Assembly: GCA_902605035.1 (NCBI GenBank)
Contig: CACLBB010000005.1
Span: 1-64,000, forward strand
Reading direction: 5' to 3'
DNA length: 64,000 nucleotides
Source: an uncultured Pelagibacteraceae bacterium
GTDB lineage: Bacteria > Pseudomonadota > Alphaproteobacteria > Pelagibacterales > Pelagibacteraceae
Position numbers and translations under genes: made by a program. The notes under the pieces are model-generated. The model searched no databases and was not told the origin of the DNA. It saw only the letters and a program-made list of their open reading frames with translations. Positions 43,278 through 54,809 of this stretch are shown one piece after another (the first letter of the stretch is position 1; the number at the start of each line of letters is the position of its first letter).

Positions 43278-44228
43278 ATGAATAATAAATCTACTAAACA
43301 CACAAAAGTGTTGATACTTGGATCAGGCCCAGCAGGATATACAGCTGCTATTTATGCTGCTAGAGCGATGTTAAAGCCAATTTTAGTTCATGGTTCAGTT
43401 CCGGGTGGACAATTAACCACTACAACTGATGTAGAAAATTATCCTGGTTATGCAAAAGTAGTACAAGGACCTTGGTTGATGGAAGAAATGAAGGGTCAGG
43501 CTGAAGCGGTTGGTACAGAAATGATACAGGACCATATTAAAAAAGTAGATTTTTCTAAGAAACCTTTTCAGGCTATAGGAGATAGTGGGCAAGTTTATAC
43601 AGCCGATGCTTTTATCATTTCAACCGGCGCGCAAGCCAGATGGTTGAATTTAAAATCAGAACAAGAATTTAGAGGATTTGGTGTTTCTGCATGTGCTACT
43701 TGTGATGGTTTCTTTTTTAAAGATAAAGAAGTGGCAGTTGTTGGAGGTGGGAATGCAGCTGTTGAAGAAGCGATGTTCTTAACAAAATTTGCTTCAAAAG
43801 TTTATTTAATACATAGAAGAAATGAACTAAGAGCAGAGAAAATGCTGCAATCAAAACTTAAGTCAAATAAAAAAATTGAAATTATCTGGGATAGCGTTGT
43901 TGAAGATGTTTTAGGAGATAAGGAACCTAAAGTTGTTAAAAGTTTAAAAATTAAAAATCTTAAAAATCAAAAATTTACAGAATTAAAAGTAAATGGACTA
44001 TTCATAGCTATAGGACATGACCCAGCTACATCTTTATTTAAAGATCAATTAAAAATGGATAAAGAGGGATACTTAATCACTAAACCGGATTCTACTGAGA
44101 CAAATATACCAGGTGTTTTCGCTGCAGGTGATGTAAAAGATAAAATATTTAGGCAAGCAGTTACTGCTGCTGGTATGGGATGCATGTCGGCCCTTGAAGC
44201 AGAAAAATTTTTGTCAGACTCTAATTAA
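43278..44228 (+). CDS. trxB: Thioredoxin reductase
   Basis: 316 aa; LGSGPAGYTAAIYAARA, ACATCDGFFFKDKEVAVVGGGNAAVEEAMFL, GVFAAGDVKDKIFRQAVTAAGMGC. Confidence 0.97.
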   Translation: MNNKSTKHTKVLILGSGPAGYTAAIYAARAMLKPILVHGSVPGGQLTTTTDVENYPGYAKVVQGPWLMEEMKGQAEAVGTEMIQDHIKKVDFSKKPFQAIGDSGQVYTADAFIISTGAQARWLNLKSEQEFRGFGVSACATCDGFFFKDKEVAVVGGGNAAVEEAMFLTKFASKVYLIHRRNELRAEKMLQSKLKSNKKIEIIWDSVVEDVLGDKEPKVVKSLKIKNLKNQKFTELKVNGLFIAIGHDPATSLFKDQLKMDKEGYLITKPDSTETNIPGVFAAGDVKDKIFRQAVTAAGMGCMSALEAEKFLSDSN

Positions 44229-45408
44229 GGTTTTCACAAAATTTTTTAATTCTACTCATTGCTTTTTTTAAGTTTTCGATTGAAGTTGCATAAGATATTC
44301 TAAAATATCCATTTAAGCCAAAAGCAGAGCCTTGAACAACGGCTACTTGAGATTTTTCTAAAAGTTTTTCAACAAAATCTTTATCTGTTTTAATTTTAGT
44401 TTTATTTCCAAGTAATTTTTTACAATTTGGGAAAACATAAAAAGCTCCCTCGGGTCTTAAACAGCTAATACCGTTAATATCATTTAAACTATCAACAACA
44501 AAATCTCTTCTTTTTTTAAATGAATTAGCTCTTGGTTTAATAAATTTCTGCGTTCCATTTAGCGCCTCAACAGCAGCTGCTTGACTAATAGATGTCGGAT
44601 TGCTAGTGGATTGTGACTGAATTTTAGCCATAGCTTTAATTATTTCTTTGGGACCAGCTGCATAACCTATTCTCCATCCTGTCATGGAATATGATTTGCT
44701 AACACCGTTCATAGTTAGTGTTCTATCTTTTAAGTTTTTAATTTGAGCAATCGTAAAAAATTTAAAATTATCATAAGTTATATGTTCATAAATATCATCA
44801 CTCAAAATATAAATTTTCTTATGCTTAGATAATATTTTTGCTAGTGCTACTATTTCTGCTTTAGTATAAGCTGTGCCAGTAGGATTTGATGGAGAATTCA
44901 GAATAATCCATTTTGTTTTTTTTGAAATAGCTTTTTTTAATTTACCAGGAGTTAATTTAAAATGATCTCTTTCATCACATTTAACTATTTTTGGTTTTCC
45001 TCCAGCTAAGAGAATTATATCAGGATATGAAACCCAGTATGGAGCTGGAATAATTACTTCGTCCCCTCTATTAATTGTAGCCATAAATGCGTTATACAAA
45101 ACTTGCTTACCTCCTGTACCAACAGAAATTTCAGATAGATCATAGTTAAGATTATTTTCTCTCTTAAATTTTTTTTGGACAGCTTTTTTGAGAGCGGGTG
45201 TGCCATCTACAGCGGTGTATTTAGTATCTCCTTTTTTAATTGCCTTGATAGCTGCATGTTTAATGTTATTAGGAGTGTCAAAATCAGGTTCTCCAGCCCC
45301 CAACCCGATAACATCCTTACCGGCAGCCCTCATTTCTCTTGCTTTTGAGGTTACAGCCATTGTAGGTGACGGTTTTATACGTTTTAAACTGTTGGAAACT
45401 ATGCTCAT
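44221..45408 (-). CDS. aspC: Pyridoxal-phosphate aspartate/aromatic aminotransferase (class I)
   Basis: 395 aa; GLGAGEPDFDTPNNIKHAA, NSPSNPTGTAYT, NGVSKSYSMTGWRIGYAAGP. Confidence 0.93.
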   Translation of the reverse strand: MSIVSNSLKRIKPSPTMAVTSKAREMRAAGKDVIGLGAGEPDFDTPNNIKHAAIKAIKKGDTKYTAVDGTPALKKAVQKKFKRENNLNYDLSEISVGTGGKQVLYNAFMATINRGDEVIIPAPYWVSYPDIILLAGGKPKIVKCDERDHFKLTPGKLKKAISKKTKWIILNSPSNPTGTAYTKAEIVALAKILSKHKKIYILSDDIYEHITYDNFKFFTIAQIKNLKDRTLTMNGVSKSYSMTGWRIGYAAGPKEIIKAMAKIQSQSTSNPTSISQAAAVEALNGTQKFIKPRANSFKKRRDFVVDSLNDINGISCLRPEGAFYVFPNCKKLLGNKTKIKTDKDFVEKLLEKSQVAVVQGSAFGLNGYFRISYATSIENLKKAMSRIKKFCENLN

Positions 45409-45449
45409 TGAAATTTATAATAATCTTTTTAAATTATTATTAACACAAA

Positions 45450-47621
45450 ATGCAAAATACTTATCAAGAAAAAACAGCTAATTTAGAGGTTAATAACTCC
45501 AGCAAAAAAAACAAGCTTGAGGGAGGTATAAAATTTAAAATCAAAAGTAATTTTCAACCTAGTGGCGACCAACCTGAGGCTATTAAGAAATTACTTAAAA
45601 ATCTTAAAGGCGAGAAACACGAGCAAGTTCTGTTAGGGGTAACTGGGTCAGGAAAAACTTTTACAATGGCGAAAGTAATAGAGAAATCCAATCGACCTGC
45701 TTTGATTTTAGCTCCAAACAAAACTTTAGCTGCGCAGCTCTATGGTGAGTTTAAAAGTTTTTTTCCTGATAACGCAGTAGAATATTTTGTTTCCTATTAT
45801 GACTATTACACACCAGAAGCTTATGTGCCTAGATCAGATACCTATATTGAAAAAGAAGCTTCAATAAATGAACAGATAGATAGAATGAGACATTCCGCTA
45901 CTAGATCATTATTAGAGAGAGATGACGTTATAATAGTAGCGAGTGTTTCTTGTATTTATGGTCTAGGTTCAGTAGAGGCGTATTCTAAAATGACAATCAC
46001 CCTTAAAAAAAACTACGATTATGATAGAGATGAATTAATAAGAGCTTTTATAAATTTACAATATAAAAGAAATGATCAAAATTTTTTTAGAGGTACTTTT
46101 AGAGTTAGAGGTGAAAATTTAGAGTTGTTTCCTTCTCATCTAGAAGATAGAGCGTGGAGAATAAGTTTCAACTTTAATAAGCTAGAAAGAATTGAGGAAT
46201 TTGATCCATTAACTGGAAACAAAACTAATGAATATTCGATTATTAAAATTTATGCTAATAGTCACTATATTACGCCTAGGCCTACAATTGACCAAGCAAT
46301 TAAACAAATTAAATCTGAATTAGCAGAGACATTAAAAAAACATCGAGCTGATAATAAGTTGTTAGAAGAGCAAAGATTGAGAGAAAGAACTAAATTTGAT
46401 TTAGAGATGATAGAAGCAACAGGTACATGCGCTGGTATTGAAAATTATTCTCGATTTTTATCAGGAAGAAAACCTGGCGAACCTCCTCCCACATTGTTTG
46501 AATATTTTCCTGATAATGCAATTATTTTTGTAGATGAAAGTCACGTCACTGTTCCTCAACTAAATGGTATGTATAAAGGTGACCATACTAGAAAAAAAAC
46601 GTTAGCAGAATATGGATTTCGTCTTCCATCTTGTATGGATAATAGACCGCTAAAATTTGAAGAATGGGATTTAATGAGAACTCAAACAGTTTTTGTTTCT
46701 GCTACACCAGGTCCGTGGGAATTAAAACAAACAAAAAATGAATATATTGATCAAATCATAAGACCAACAGGTTTAATAGATCCTCCTGTAGAAATAAGAC
46801 CCGCAAAAACTCAGGTAGACGATTTGATGAATGAAGCTTTAGAAGTTGTAAAAAGAGGATATAGAGTATTAGCGACAACTCTTACCAAAAAGATGGCTGA
46901 AGATTTAACCGAGTATCTTCATGAAAATGGATTAAAAGTAAGATACATGCACTCTGATATTGATACCTTAGAGAGAATTGAAATTATTAGAGACTTAAGA
47001 ATGGGAGTGTTTGATATTTTAGTTGGAATCAACTTGTTAAGAGAAGGTTTGGATATTCCAGAGTGTGCTTTAGTAGCAATATTAGACGCTGATAAGGAAG
47101 GCTTTTTGAGATCCGAAACTTCTTTAATCCAAACTATAGGTAGAGCAGCAAGAAACGTAGATGGAAAAGTAATCCTTTATGCAGACAAAACAACAAAAAG
47201 TATTAAAAGTGCAATTAAAGAAACAGATAGGAGAAGAAACAAACAATTACAATATAATAAAAAAAATAAGATTACTGCTGAAACAATTAAAAAAGATATT
47301 AATGATATACTGGAGTCTGTTTATGAAAAAGATTACATAAAAATTTCTGAAGGTGCAAATGTTGGTGGAAATTTAAAGAAACATTTAAAAGCGCTTAACA
47401 GGAAAATGAAAGAAGCAGCGTCAAACCTTGAGTTTGAAGAAGCTGCAAAAATCAGAGATGAAATGAGAAAGTTAGAGGCCAGCGAGTTAGAGATAACATT
47501 AAATCCTAAAATAAGTCAGTACAAATTAAAAAATAAAGTGTACCCTAAAGGCAGATCAACTATGGGGATGCCAGGAACAAAGCCAAGAAAATCAATTAAA
47601 AAATGGAAACCAAAAAAATAA
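45450..47621 (+). CDS. uvrB: Excinuclease ABC subunit B
   Basis: 723 aa; [79 protein letters not shown]. Confidence 0.98.
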   Translation: MQNTYQEKTANLEVNNSSKKNKLEGGIKFKIKSNFQPSGDQPEAIKKLLKNLKGEKHEQVLLGVTGSGKTFTMAKVIEKSNRPALILAPNKTLAAQLYGEFKSFFPDNAVEYFVSYYDYYTPEAYVPRSDTYIEKEASINEQIDRMRHSATRSLLERDDVIIVASVSCIYGLGSVEAYSKMTITLKKNYDYDRDELIRAFINLQYKRNDQNFFRGTFRVRGENLELFPSHLEDRAWRISFNFNKLERIEEFDPLTGNKTNEYSIIKIYANSHYITPRPTIDQAIKQIKSELAETLKKHRADNKLLEEQRLRERTKFDLEMIEATGTCAGIENYSRFLSGRKPGEPPPTLFEYFPDNAIIFVDESHVTVPQLNGMYKGDHTRKKTLAEYGFRLPSCMDNRPLKFEEWDLMRTQTVFVSATPGPWELKQTKNEYIDQIIRPTGLIDPPVEIRPAKTQVDDLMNEALEVVKRGYRVLATTLTKKMAEDLTEYLHENGLKVRYMHSDIDTLERIEIIRDLRMGVFDILVGINLLREGLDIPECALVAILDADKEGFLRSETSLIQTIGRAARNVDGKVILYADKTTKSIKSAIKETDRRRNKQLQYNKKNKITAETIKKDINDILESVYEKDYIKISEGANVGGNLKKHLKALNRKMKEAASNLEFEEAAKIRDEMRKLEASELEITLNPKISQYKLKNKVYPKGRSTMGMPGTKPRKSIKKWKPKK

Positions 47622-48358
47622 TAATTACAGGTGGTGCAAATCGAATAGGAAGATCTATTGCTTTGAAACTAGCAGGCTATGGATCTCGAATAGTGATTCA
47701 TTATTTTAAATCTTTTATTGCTGCTAAAAAACTTAAGCTAGAATTAGAAAATTTAGGGTCAAATGTTTATCTTATAAAAGCAGACTTAAATAACTTAAAA
47801 CAAACTCAAAAAATAATTTCAATTGCAAATAAAAAAATGAAGGGTTTAAATTGCTTGATTAACAATGCATCGGTATTCGAAAATGATAATTTAATAAATT
47901 TTTCTGAGAAAAGTTTTTTAAAACACTTGAATATAAATCTAAAAGCTCCGTCGATTTTAATTCAAAACTTCGCGAAAGTTTATAAAGGCAATAATGGAAA
48001 CATTGTAAATATTATTGATCAAAGAGTTGAAAAACTAACCCCTTACTTTTTTTCTTATACTTTGAGTAAATCAAATCTTGTTACATTAACAAAAATCTCT
48101 GCGATGAAACTTGCTCCCAATGTTAGAGTAAATGGTGTTTCACCTGGTCCAACATTAAAAAATAAACGCCAGTCTGAAAGTCATTTTAAAAAGCAATGGA
48201 AATCAACTATTTTAGGAAAAAAAGTAGAAACTAAAAATGTCAGCTCTGCGGTAAAGTTTTTAATTAATAATGATAATATTACAGGAGAAATAATTAATGT
48301 TGATAGTGGTCAACGGTTAGCATGGAAAACCCCAGATATAATTAATATAAAAGAATGA
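47603..48358 (+). CDS. Short-chain dehydrogenase/reductase, possibly pterin reductase-like
   Basis: 251 aa; [26 protein letters not shown], catalytic [16 protein letters not shown]; directly upstream of a FolB-like gene. Confidence 0.82.
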   Translation: METKKIIITGGANRIGRSIALKLAGYGSRIVIHYFKSFIAAKKLKLELENLGSNVYLIKADLNNLKQTQKIISIANKKMKGLNCLINNASVFENDNLINFSEKSFLKHLNINLKAPSILIQNFAKVYKGNNGNIVNIIDQRVEKLTPYFFSYTLSKSNLVTLTKISAMKLAPNVRVNGVSPGPTLKNKRQSESHFKKQWKSTILGKKVETKNVSSAVKFLINNDNITGEIINVDSGQRLAWKTPDIINIKE

Positions 48359-48741
48359 AAATACTTAAATTTAAAAATAAACAAAAATTCAAATATAACA
48401 AAAAAATACTAATTAAAGATTTGATTTTATTTATATCCGTTGGCATTCATCAGTTTGAAAAATTAAAAAAACAAAGAGTAAATTTCAATTTAGAGATAAC
48501 AACAGACCCAAACATTAAACCTGAAATAAAAACTATAGTTAATTATGAAAATATTATTAATGATATAAAAGAATTGACCGAAAAGAAACATTTTGAATTG
48601 CTAGAAAATCTATCAGAGTCGATATTTGATGAAATTTTTAAAAATAAAAAAATAAAAAAAATAAAACTTAAAATTGAAAAATTGGATATTATGAAAGAAA
48701 CAAAATCCGTAGGTATAGAGGTTATCAAAACAAAAATATAA
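48355..48741 (+). CDS. folB: Dihydroneopterin aldolase-like protein (FolB family)
   Basis: 128 aa; [47 protein letters not shown]. Confidence 0.75.
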   Translation: MKILKFKNKQKFKYNKKILIKDLILFISVGIHQFEKLKKQRVNFNLEITTDPNIKPEIKTIVNYENIINDIKELTEKKHFELLENLSESIFDEIFKNKKIKKIKLKIEKLDIMKETKSVGIEVIKTKI

Positions 48742-50576
48742 TGGACAGCTTAGAACAAGGAAAAAAAATAATTAAAGATAAGATACCTTTAATCGATAAA
48801 AATCCTGGTGTGTATAAAATGATAAGCGCTTCTGGGGAAATTCTTTATATTGGAAAGGCTAAAAATATACCTAATAGGCTAAAAAGTTATGTTACTGAGT
48901 CTAATCTTCCAATACGAACAGAGAGAATGTTGTCTCTAACACATAATCTTGAAACCACTACGACTAGTAATGAGAGTGAAGCATTACTTTTAGAAGCAAA
49001 TTTAATTAAGAAGTACAAACCAAGATATAATATTCTTTTAAGAGATGATAAGTCTTTTCCATACATTTATATTGGTAACAAAGATCAGTGGCCCCAATTA
49101 ACGAAGCTCAGAGGAAAAAAATCTAAATCTGGTTACTACTTTGGACCATTTGCCTCTATTGGATCAGCAAATTGGACTATTAAAATATTGCAAAAAATTT
49201 TTCAATTAAGAGTTTGTGACGATACTGTTTTCAAAAACAGAGTGAGGCCTTGTATACTTTATCAAATTAAAAGATGTTCCGGCCCTTGCGTTGGACATAT
49301 CACTGAGAAAGATTACATTTCAACAGTTAATGATGCTATTGATTTCATTTCAGGTAAATCAAGAAGAATTCAAAAAAATTTATCTAGAGAAATGGAGCTG
49401 GCTAGTAAAAAAATGGACTATGAAAAAGCTGCAGTTGCAAGAGATAGAATCAAAGCTTTAACACAAATACAGACTTCTCAGAAAATAAATCAAACTAATT
49501 TAAATGAAGCAGATGTGATCAGTATTTTTAAAGAAACAGGTAAAACATGTATTCAAGTATTTTTTTTTAGATCTAAGCAAAACTGGGGTAATCAGGCCTT
49601 TTATCCCAAGCATGATCCAGATGATACTGTAAATGACATTCTTTCTTCTTTCATGTCGCAATTTTATGAAAATAAAACCGTGCCAAGTCTGATAATTACA
49701 AATTTTGAAGTAAGCGAAAGATTGCTTTTAGAAAAAACATTTTCAAATAAGGAAAATAAACAAATTATAGTAAAAAAAGCCAAATTAAAAAATGAAGTTT
49801 CTATTTCAAAACTTGCGGAAAAAAATGCAAAACAAGCTCTCACTCAAAAACTTATTCAGTCTGACACAAACAATAATTTAATTGATAGCTTAACCGCAAA
49901 ATTTAAACTTAACGTTAATATTGATCTAATCGAAGTTTACGATAACAGCCATATCCAAGGTGCGGATGCAATAGGAGCTCTTATTTGTTTTGGAAATGAG
50001 GGATTCATAAAAAAAAGATATAGAAAATTTAATATTAAAGATGATAAAATTAAGGGAGATGATTATGGAATGATGAAAGAGGTTTTGTTTAGAAGATTTT
50101 CTAAAGCTATCAAAGAAAAATCTGGATCACTTTCTTTACCTGATCTAATAATTATTGATGGTGGTAAAGGACAATACTCTGTTTCTAAAGAAATTTTAAA
50201 TGAGCTTGGATTACATGACTTGCCTATTTTAGCCGTCGCAAAAGGAAAAAAAAGAAACGCAGGGGAGGAAAAAGTTTATCACAAAAATAAAGAATTTACT
50301 TTTAGTAAAAATGACCCCTTGCTATTTTTAATTCAAAGATTAAGAGATGAGGCACACAGATTTGCTATAAGCACACATAGAGCGAAAAGAAAGAAAAACT
50401 TAAAAAAATCGTTATTAGATCAAATACAAGGAATAGGTCGCCAAAGGAAAAGAGCATTGCTAAATCATTTTGGGTCTGCAAGAGCAGTAGAATCTGCTAG
50501 CTTAGATGATCTGAAATCTGTTGAGGGAATTGAAGACAATATCGCTAATAAAATATATAATTATTTCCACGAATAA
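48741..50576 (+). CDS. uvrC: Excinuclease ABC subunit C
   Basis: 611 aa; [48 protein letters not shown]-terminal HhH. Confidence 0.97.
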   Translation: MDSLEQGKKIIKDKIPLIDKNPGVYKMISASGEILYIGKAKNIPNRLKSYVTESNLPIRTERMLSLTHNLETTTTSNESEALLLEANLIKKYKPRYNILLRDDKSFPYIYIGNKDQWPQLTKLRGKKSKSGYYFGPFASIGSANWTIKILQKIFQLRVCDDTVFKNRVRPCILYQIKRCSGPCVGHITEKDYISTVNDAIDFISGKSRRIQKNLSREMELASKKMDYEKAAVARDRIKALTQIQTSQKINQTNLNEADVISIFKETGKTCIQVFFFRSKQNWGNQAFYPKHDPDDTVNDILSSFMSQFYENKTVPSLIITNFEVSERLLLEKTFSNKENKQIIVKKAKLKNEVSISKLAEKNAKQALTQKLIQSDTNNNLIDSLTAKFKLNVNIDLIEVYDNSHIQGADAIGALICFGNEGFIKKRYRKFNIKDDKIKGDDYGMMKEVLFRRFSKAIKEKSGSLSLPDLIIIDGGKGQYSVSKEILNELGLHDLPILAVAKGKKRNAGEEKVYHKNKEFTFSKNDPLLFLIQRLRDEAHRFAISTHRAKRKKNLKKSLLDQIQGIGRQRKRALLNHFGSARAVESASLDDLKSVEGIEDNIANKIYNYFHE

Positions 50577-50581
50577 ATTTT

Positions 50582-51166
50582 ATGTTTTTAAAAATTCCAA
50601 ATATTTTAACCATTGGGCGAATAATCATAGTTCCTATTTTTGTCTTAAGTTTTTTTATCCCAGGTTTTTTTGGTGATTTAATACCTTTTTTTTTATTTGT
50701 TTTAGCTAGTTTTACAGATTTTTTAGATGGTCTTTTGGCAAGATTATTTAAAGAGGAGTCGAAATTAGGAGAACTATTAGATCCTATAGCAGATAAAATT
50801 CTAGTGGCAGCTGCGCTAATTTTATTAGTGATGAATGGCACTATTAAAAACTATGAAGTGATTGCTGCAATAATTATTTTAACTAGAGAAATTTTAATCT
50901 CAGGTTTAAGAGAATTTTTAGCAGCAGGAAGAGTAAAAATGCCAGTTACGAGTTTATCTAAACTAAAAACATTTATACAAATGCTGTCTATTGCAATTTT
51001 ACTCACTGGAGAAAGCGGAAACAAAATAATAAATTTTCAAGATTATAATGCTCAAACTATTGGCATTATTCTTCTTTGGTTTTCTTCATTTCTAACATTA
51101 TATACTGGTTACGATTATATGAGAAAAGGAATAGATCATGCAATTAGTGAAGATAAAAAAGATTAA
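50582..51166 (+). CDS. pgsA: CDP-diacylglycerol--glycerol-3-phosphate 3-phosphatidyltransferase
   Basis: 194 aa; PNILTIGRIIIVPIF; CDP-alcohol phosphatidyltransferase motif DFLDGLLARLFKEESKLGELLDPIADK. Confidence 0.95.
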   Translation: MFLKIPNILTIGRIIIVPIFVLSFFIPGFFGDLIPFFLFVLASFTDFLDGLLARLFKEESKLGELLDPIADKILVAAALILLVMNGTIKNYEVIAAIIILTREILISGLREFLAAGRVKMPVTSLSKLKTFIQMLSIAILLTGESGNKIINFQDYNAQTIGIILLWFSSFLTLYTGYDYMRKGIDHAISEDKKD

Positions 51167-52050
51167 GCTGCCGATTTTTTTCTAACTAAGTTTTGGTAAG
51201 CATTTGATAATACAGATATCGTATTACACACTTTAAAGCTATATTCATTTATTTGAGAAACTGGAGTAACCTCTGCTGCAGTTCCAGTTAAAAAACATCC
51301 CTCAAAAGTTTTCATTTCCTCAGGCTTAATTTTTCTTTCAACTACCTTAATGCCTTTAGCATTAGCAATTTTGATAACTTCTCTTCTTGTAATTCCATCT
51401 AAGAACGAGTCAGGTACAGGAGTATGTAGTTCTCCAGATTTATCTTTAAAGAAAACGTTTGCGCCTGTTGCTTCTGCAATATTCCCTTCATGATCTAGCA
51501 TTAGAGAGTCAGTGAAACCTTGGGCCTCGGCCTCGTGCTTTGACAAAGTGCAGATCATATATAAACCAGCAGCTTTTGTATCCCAAGGAATTGAATTTGG
51601 ATTGGGTCTTCTCCAAGATGAAATATTTAATTTAATTCCTTTTAATTTTAATTTTGGATCAAAATACGATCCCCATTCCCATGTAGCGATAGCAACGTGA
51701 ATTTTATTTTTTTGTGCTGAAATAGCCATCATCTCACTTCCTCTCCAGATTACAGGCCTTACATATCCATTTTTTACTTTTTGTATGTTTATTATGCTTT
51801 TACTTGCATCATTTATTTCTTTTTGCGAATAAGGAACTTTGATACCCATTCTTTTAGCAGAATAAAATAATCTTTCTGTATGTTCCTCTAGTCTAAAAAT
51901 TTCACCATCATAAACTCTTTCGCCTTCAAATACACAGCTCGCATAATGCAGTCCATGATTCAAAATGTGTATATTTGCACTGCCCCATTCAACAGTATTC
52001 CCGTTAAACCAAATTTTTCCAGCTCTTTTATCGTATGGTATGCTTTCCAT
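51163..52050 (-). CDS. ilvE: Branched-chain amino acid aminotransferase
   Basis: 295 aa; HGLHYASCVFEGERVYDG, VRPVIWRGSEMM, EATGANVFF, LDGITRREVI. Confidence 0.95.
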   Translation of the reverse strand: MESIPYDKRAGKIWFNGNTVEWGSANIHILNHGLHYASCVFEGERVYDGEIFRLEEHTERLFYSAKRMGIKVPYSQKEINDASKSIINIQKVKNGYVRPVIWRGSEMMAISAQKNKIHVAIATWEWGSYFDPKLKLKGIKLNISSWRRPNPNSIPWDTKAAGLYMICTLSKHEAEAQGFTDSLMLDHEGNIAEATGANVFFKDKSGELHTPVPDSFLDGITRREVIKIANAKGIKVVERKIKPEEMKTFEGCFLTGTAAEVTPVSQINEYSFKVCNTISVLSNAYQNLVRKKSAA

Positions 52051-52127
52051 TAAGAAGTAAATATATAGATTTTTTTAATACAAAAAAGTATATTTCTTAT
52101 AAGGATAAGTCAATATAACTTACCATT

Positions 52128-52568
52128 ATGAAAGATTTACTTTATCTAAAAGATGAACAAATTAAAGATTTTATTCAACTTTTATTCTATGCATACCGAG
52201 AAACTTTTTCTGATCCAAAAAAAGTACTGTCAAAAAAGTTTTTTGGGCCTGCTCATTTAAGATCTTTAAATTTAATTGAAAGACATCCGGGAATAAGTTT
52301 AGGGGAATTAATGTTTAAATTAAAGGTTACTAAACAAAGTTTGAATAGAGTTCTAAGAGATTTAATTAAATCTAAAATGATTAAACAAGTTAAAGATGAA
52401 AACGATACGAGAAAGAAAAACTTATTTTTAAATAAAGAGGGTAAGATTTTCTTTGATGCCGTTTACAACTCACAGAAAAAAAGAATTTTTAATGCATTAA
52501 AAAATTCTAATTCTGACTCTGTGATAAAATTTAAGGAAGTTCTTAAAAAAATTGTTGATGGAAAATAG
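52128..52568 (+). CDS. MarR family transcriptional regulator
   Basis: 146 aa; wHTH region LNLIERHPGISLGELMFKLKVTKQSLNRVLRDLIKSKMIKQVKDENDTRKKNLFLNKEG. Confidence 0.88.
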   Translation: MKDLLYLKDEQIKDFIQLLFYAYRETFSDPKKVLSKKFFGPAHLRSLNLIERHPGISLGELMFKLKVTKQSLNRVLRDLIKSKMIKQVKDENDTRKKNLFLNKEGKIFFDAVYNSQKKRIFNALKNSNSDSVIKFKEVLKKIVDGK

Positions 52569-53235
52569 TAAAAAACATATTTTGATAGTGGATGATGATA
52601 ATAGAATTAGAGATCTTTTGAAGGAATACCTTAATGATAATAATTATATAGTTTCAACTTCTAAAAATGCTAAAAGCGCTAAAGAAAAAATTAATCAATT
52701 TAAATTTGATTTAATTGTTTTAGATGTAATGATGCCTGGCCAAGATGGATACGATTTAACTAAAGAAATAAAAAAAAGTCTTAAGACTCCAATAATCCTA
52801 CTCACAGCGAAAGGAGAGGTTGAAAACAGAATAAAAGGACTAGAGATAGGTGCAGATGATTACATAAGTAAACCCTTTGAGCCCAAAGAGCTTTTGCTTC
52901 GTATAAAAAATGTTACAAATAAAGAAAATAAAGTTGATCTTAATATAAAACATTTTGTTGGAAATGCTGAAATAGACTTAAACAAAATGAATATAGTGCT
53001 AGATAAAAAAAATAAAAAAATAAATTTATCTGAAAAAAAAGTTTTAATTGAAATGTTAGCAAATCCAGGAAAAACTTATTCTAGAGATGAAATCGGTAAA
53101 ATATCTGGTATCAGTCAAGAAAGATCAATTGATGTTATGATAACTCGACTAAGACAAAAAATCGAAAATCATCCTAAAAATCCAAAGTATCTACAAACAA
53201 TAAGGGGGTCTGGCTATGTTCTCTGGATTGAATAA
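52558..53235 (+). CDS. OmpR/PetR-type response regulator
   Basis: HILIVDDDNRIRDLLKEYL, LIVLDVMMPGQDGYDL, ISKPFEPKELLLRI, winged-helix output domain RDEIGKISGISQERSIDVMITRLRQKIE. ATG at 52558 inside the end of the MarR gene. Confidence 0.95.
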   Translation: MENSKKHILIVDDDNRIRDLLKEYLNDNNYIVSTSKNAKSAKEKINQFKFDLIVLDVMMPGQDGYDLTKEIKKSLKTPIILLTAKGEVENRIKGLEIGADDYISKPFEPKELLLRIKNVTNKENKVDLNIKHFVGNAEIDLNKMNIVLDKKNKKINLSEKKVLIEMLANPGKTYSRDEIGKISGISQERSIDVMITRLRQKIENHPKNPKYLQTIRGSGYVLWIE

Positions 53236-54535
53236 ATTTTTAAAAATTATATTGCCAAAGAGGCTCTTTTATAGAGCTTTAATAATAGTTGCAGCACCTA
53301 CAATAATTTTACAATTGATTATAACTATTGTTTTTTATGATAGTATTTGGATAAAAGCTAATAAAAATATAACTCGTTCATTAATTTCTCAATTAAAGAC
53401 AATTCAAGATGTGTATCAAAATAATAGAGATAATTACGATTTTTTTACAGATAGTTATAAAAATAATTTTAATTTTGAAATTGATATTAATGATAATCCT
53501 TTTCCATTATCTACAGGGGAAAGAAAATTTAGCCCTATGGATAGGTCTTTAAGACGAGAGTTAAAATCAACTTTTGGTAATAACAATTATTGGTTTAATA
53601 CTTCTAAATTCAAAAATGCAGTCGAAATAAAAATAAGATTAGAAAATAAAGAAGTAATAGAGTTTTTAATTCCAAAAGAGATGATTTCCCCTTCATCGGT
53701 AAGACTGTTTGTTTTATGGACGACTTTACCTTCAGTGGTATTAATTTTGATTGCCCTTGTATTTCTTAAAAACCAAACAAGACCATTAGTCAGGCTAGCA
53801 AAAGCAGCAGAAAGATTTGGTAAAGGTGACTATGTAAATAATTTTAGACCTTCGGGCGCCTCAGAAATTAGAAAGGCTGCATATGAATTTGATAGAATGG
53901 CAAAAAGAATTAATCGTCATCTAAATCAAAGATCAGAAATGTTATCTGGAATAAGTCATGATTTGAGAACTCCTCTTACTAGACTTAAGCTCCAGCTCGC
54001 TATGATTGAGCAAAAAAATATCTCAGAGAATATGTCGAAAGATATCGATGAAATGGAAAATATGTTAAATGATTACCTACAGTTTGCGAAGACACAATCT
54101 CAAGAAGAAACATCAAAAATTAATTTGCCAAAATTATTTAGTGAAATTAAAGAAGATCTGAAAAATGAAAATTTACATATATTAAATTTAGAAGAGATAA
54201 TTTTAAAAGGAAGGAAATCTGCATTAAAAAGATGTTTTGAAAATGTAATTCAGAATGGTTTGATTTATGGAAAAAAAGTATATGTAAATCTGCAGAAAGG
54301 TTCAAACCGAGTTGCTATTATGTTTGAAGATGATGGACCAGGTATACCAGAAGAACAACATAAAAATGTTTTTAAACCATTTTTTAGGCTAGACAAAAGT
54401 AGAAGCCTTAATAAGTCTGGAGTTGGTTTGGGCTTAGCTATAGTAGAAGATATAATAAATTCACATGGTGGCAATATTCAATTAGGTAAAAGCAAATACG
54501 ACGGTCTGCAAGTTAAGATTTCTTTACCTTTTTAG
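53216..54535 (+). CDS. EnvZ-like sensor histidine kinase
   Basis: 439 aa; two TMs, HAMP, H-box MLSGISHDLRTPLTRLKLQLAMIE, FEDDGPGIPEEQ, GVGLGLAIVEDIINSHGG. Confidence 0.95.
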   Translation: MFSGLNKFLKIILPKRLFYRALIIVAAPTIILQLIITIVFYDSIWIKANKNITRSLISQLKTIQDVYQNNRDNYDFFTDSYKNNFNFEIDINDNPFPLSTGERKFSPMDRSLRRELKSTFGNNNYWFNTSKFKNAVEIKIRLENKEVIEFLIPKEMISPSSVRLFVLWTTLPSVVLILIALVFLKNQTRPLVRLAKAAERFGKGDYVNNFRPSGASEIRKAAYEFDRMAKRINRHLNQRSEMLSGISHDLRTPLTRLKLQLAMIEQKNISENMSKDIDEMENMLNDYLQFAKTQSQEETSKINLPKLFSEIKEDLKNENLHILNLEEIILKGRKSALKRCFENVIQNGLIYGKKVYVNLQKGSNRVAIMFEDDGPGIPEEQHKNVFKPFFRLDKSRSLNKSGVGLGLAIVEDIINSHGGNIQLGKSKYDGLQVKISLPF

Positions 54536-54758
54536 AATTTTTTTTTTTTAATAATTTTTTTATAGCCAGGTCTTGTTTGTTAATTCTCTTTTTCAATATC
54601 TCAAACTCTTCTCTTGAAACGAGTTGAAGTTTTCCTACTAACTTATCCCGTCCAAATTTCAAATCCGTAGATATTTCTTTTTTTATATCTTTTGAAGTTA
54701 AAATCCCGTTTTCAATTAAACCGGAGATAGTCTTCAAAAACTTTTCAGAATTACTCAT
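54513..54758 (-). CDS. ubiK: UbiK/BMFP (YqiC) family accessory factor
   Basis: 81 aa; REEFEILKKRINKQDLAIKKL C-terminal coiled coil characteristic of the BMFP family. Confidence 0.75.
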   Translation of the reverse strand: MSNSEKFLKTISGLIENGILTSKDIKKEISTDLKFGRDKLVGKLQLVSREEFEILKKRINKQDLAIKKLLKKKNSKKVKKS

Positions 54759-54809
54759 AATTTATCTTATTTGATAGAAAAATTAATTTCAAATATGATA
54801 TAAGAACAC

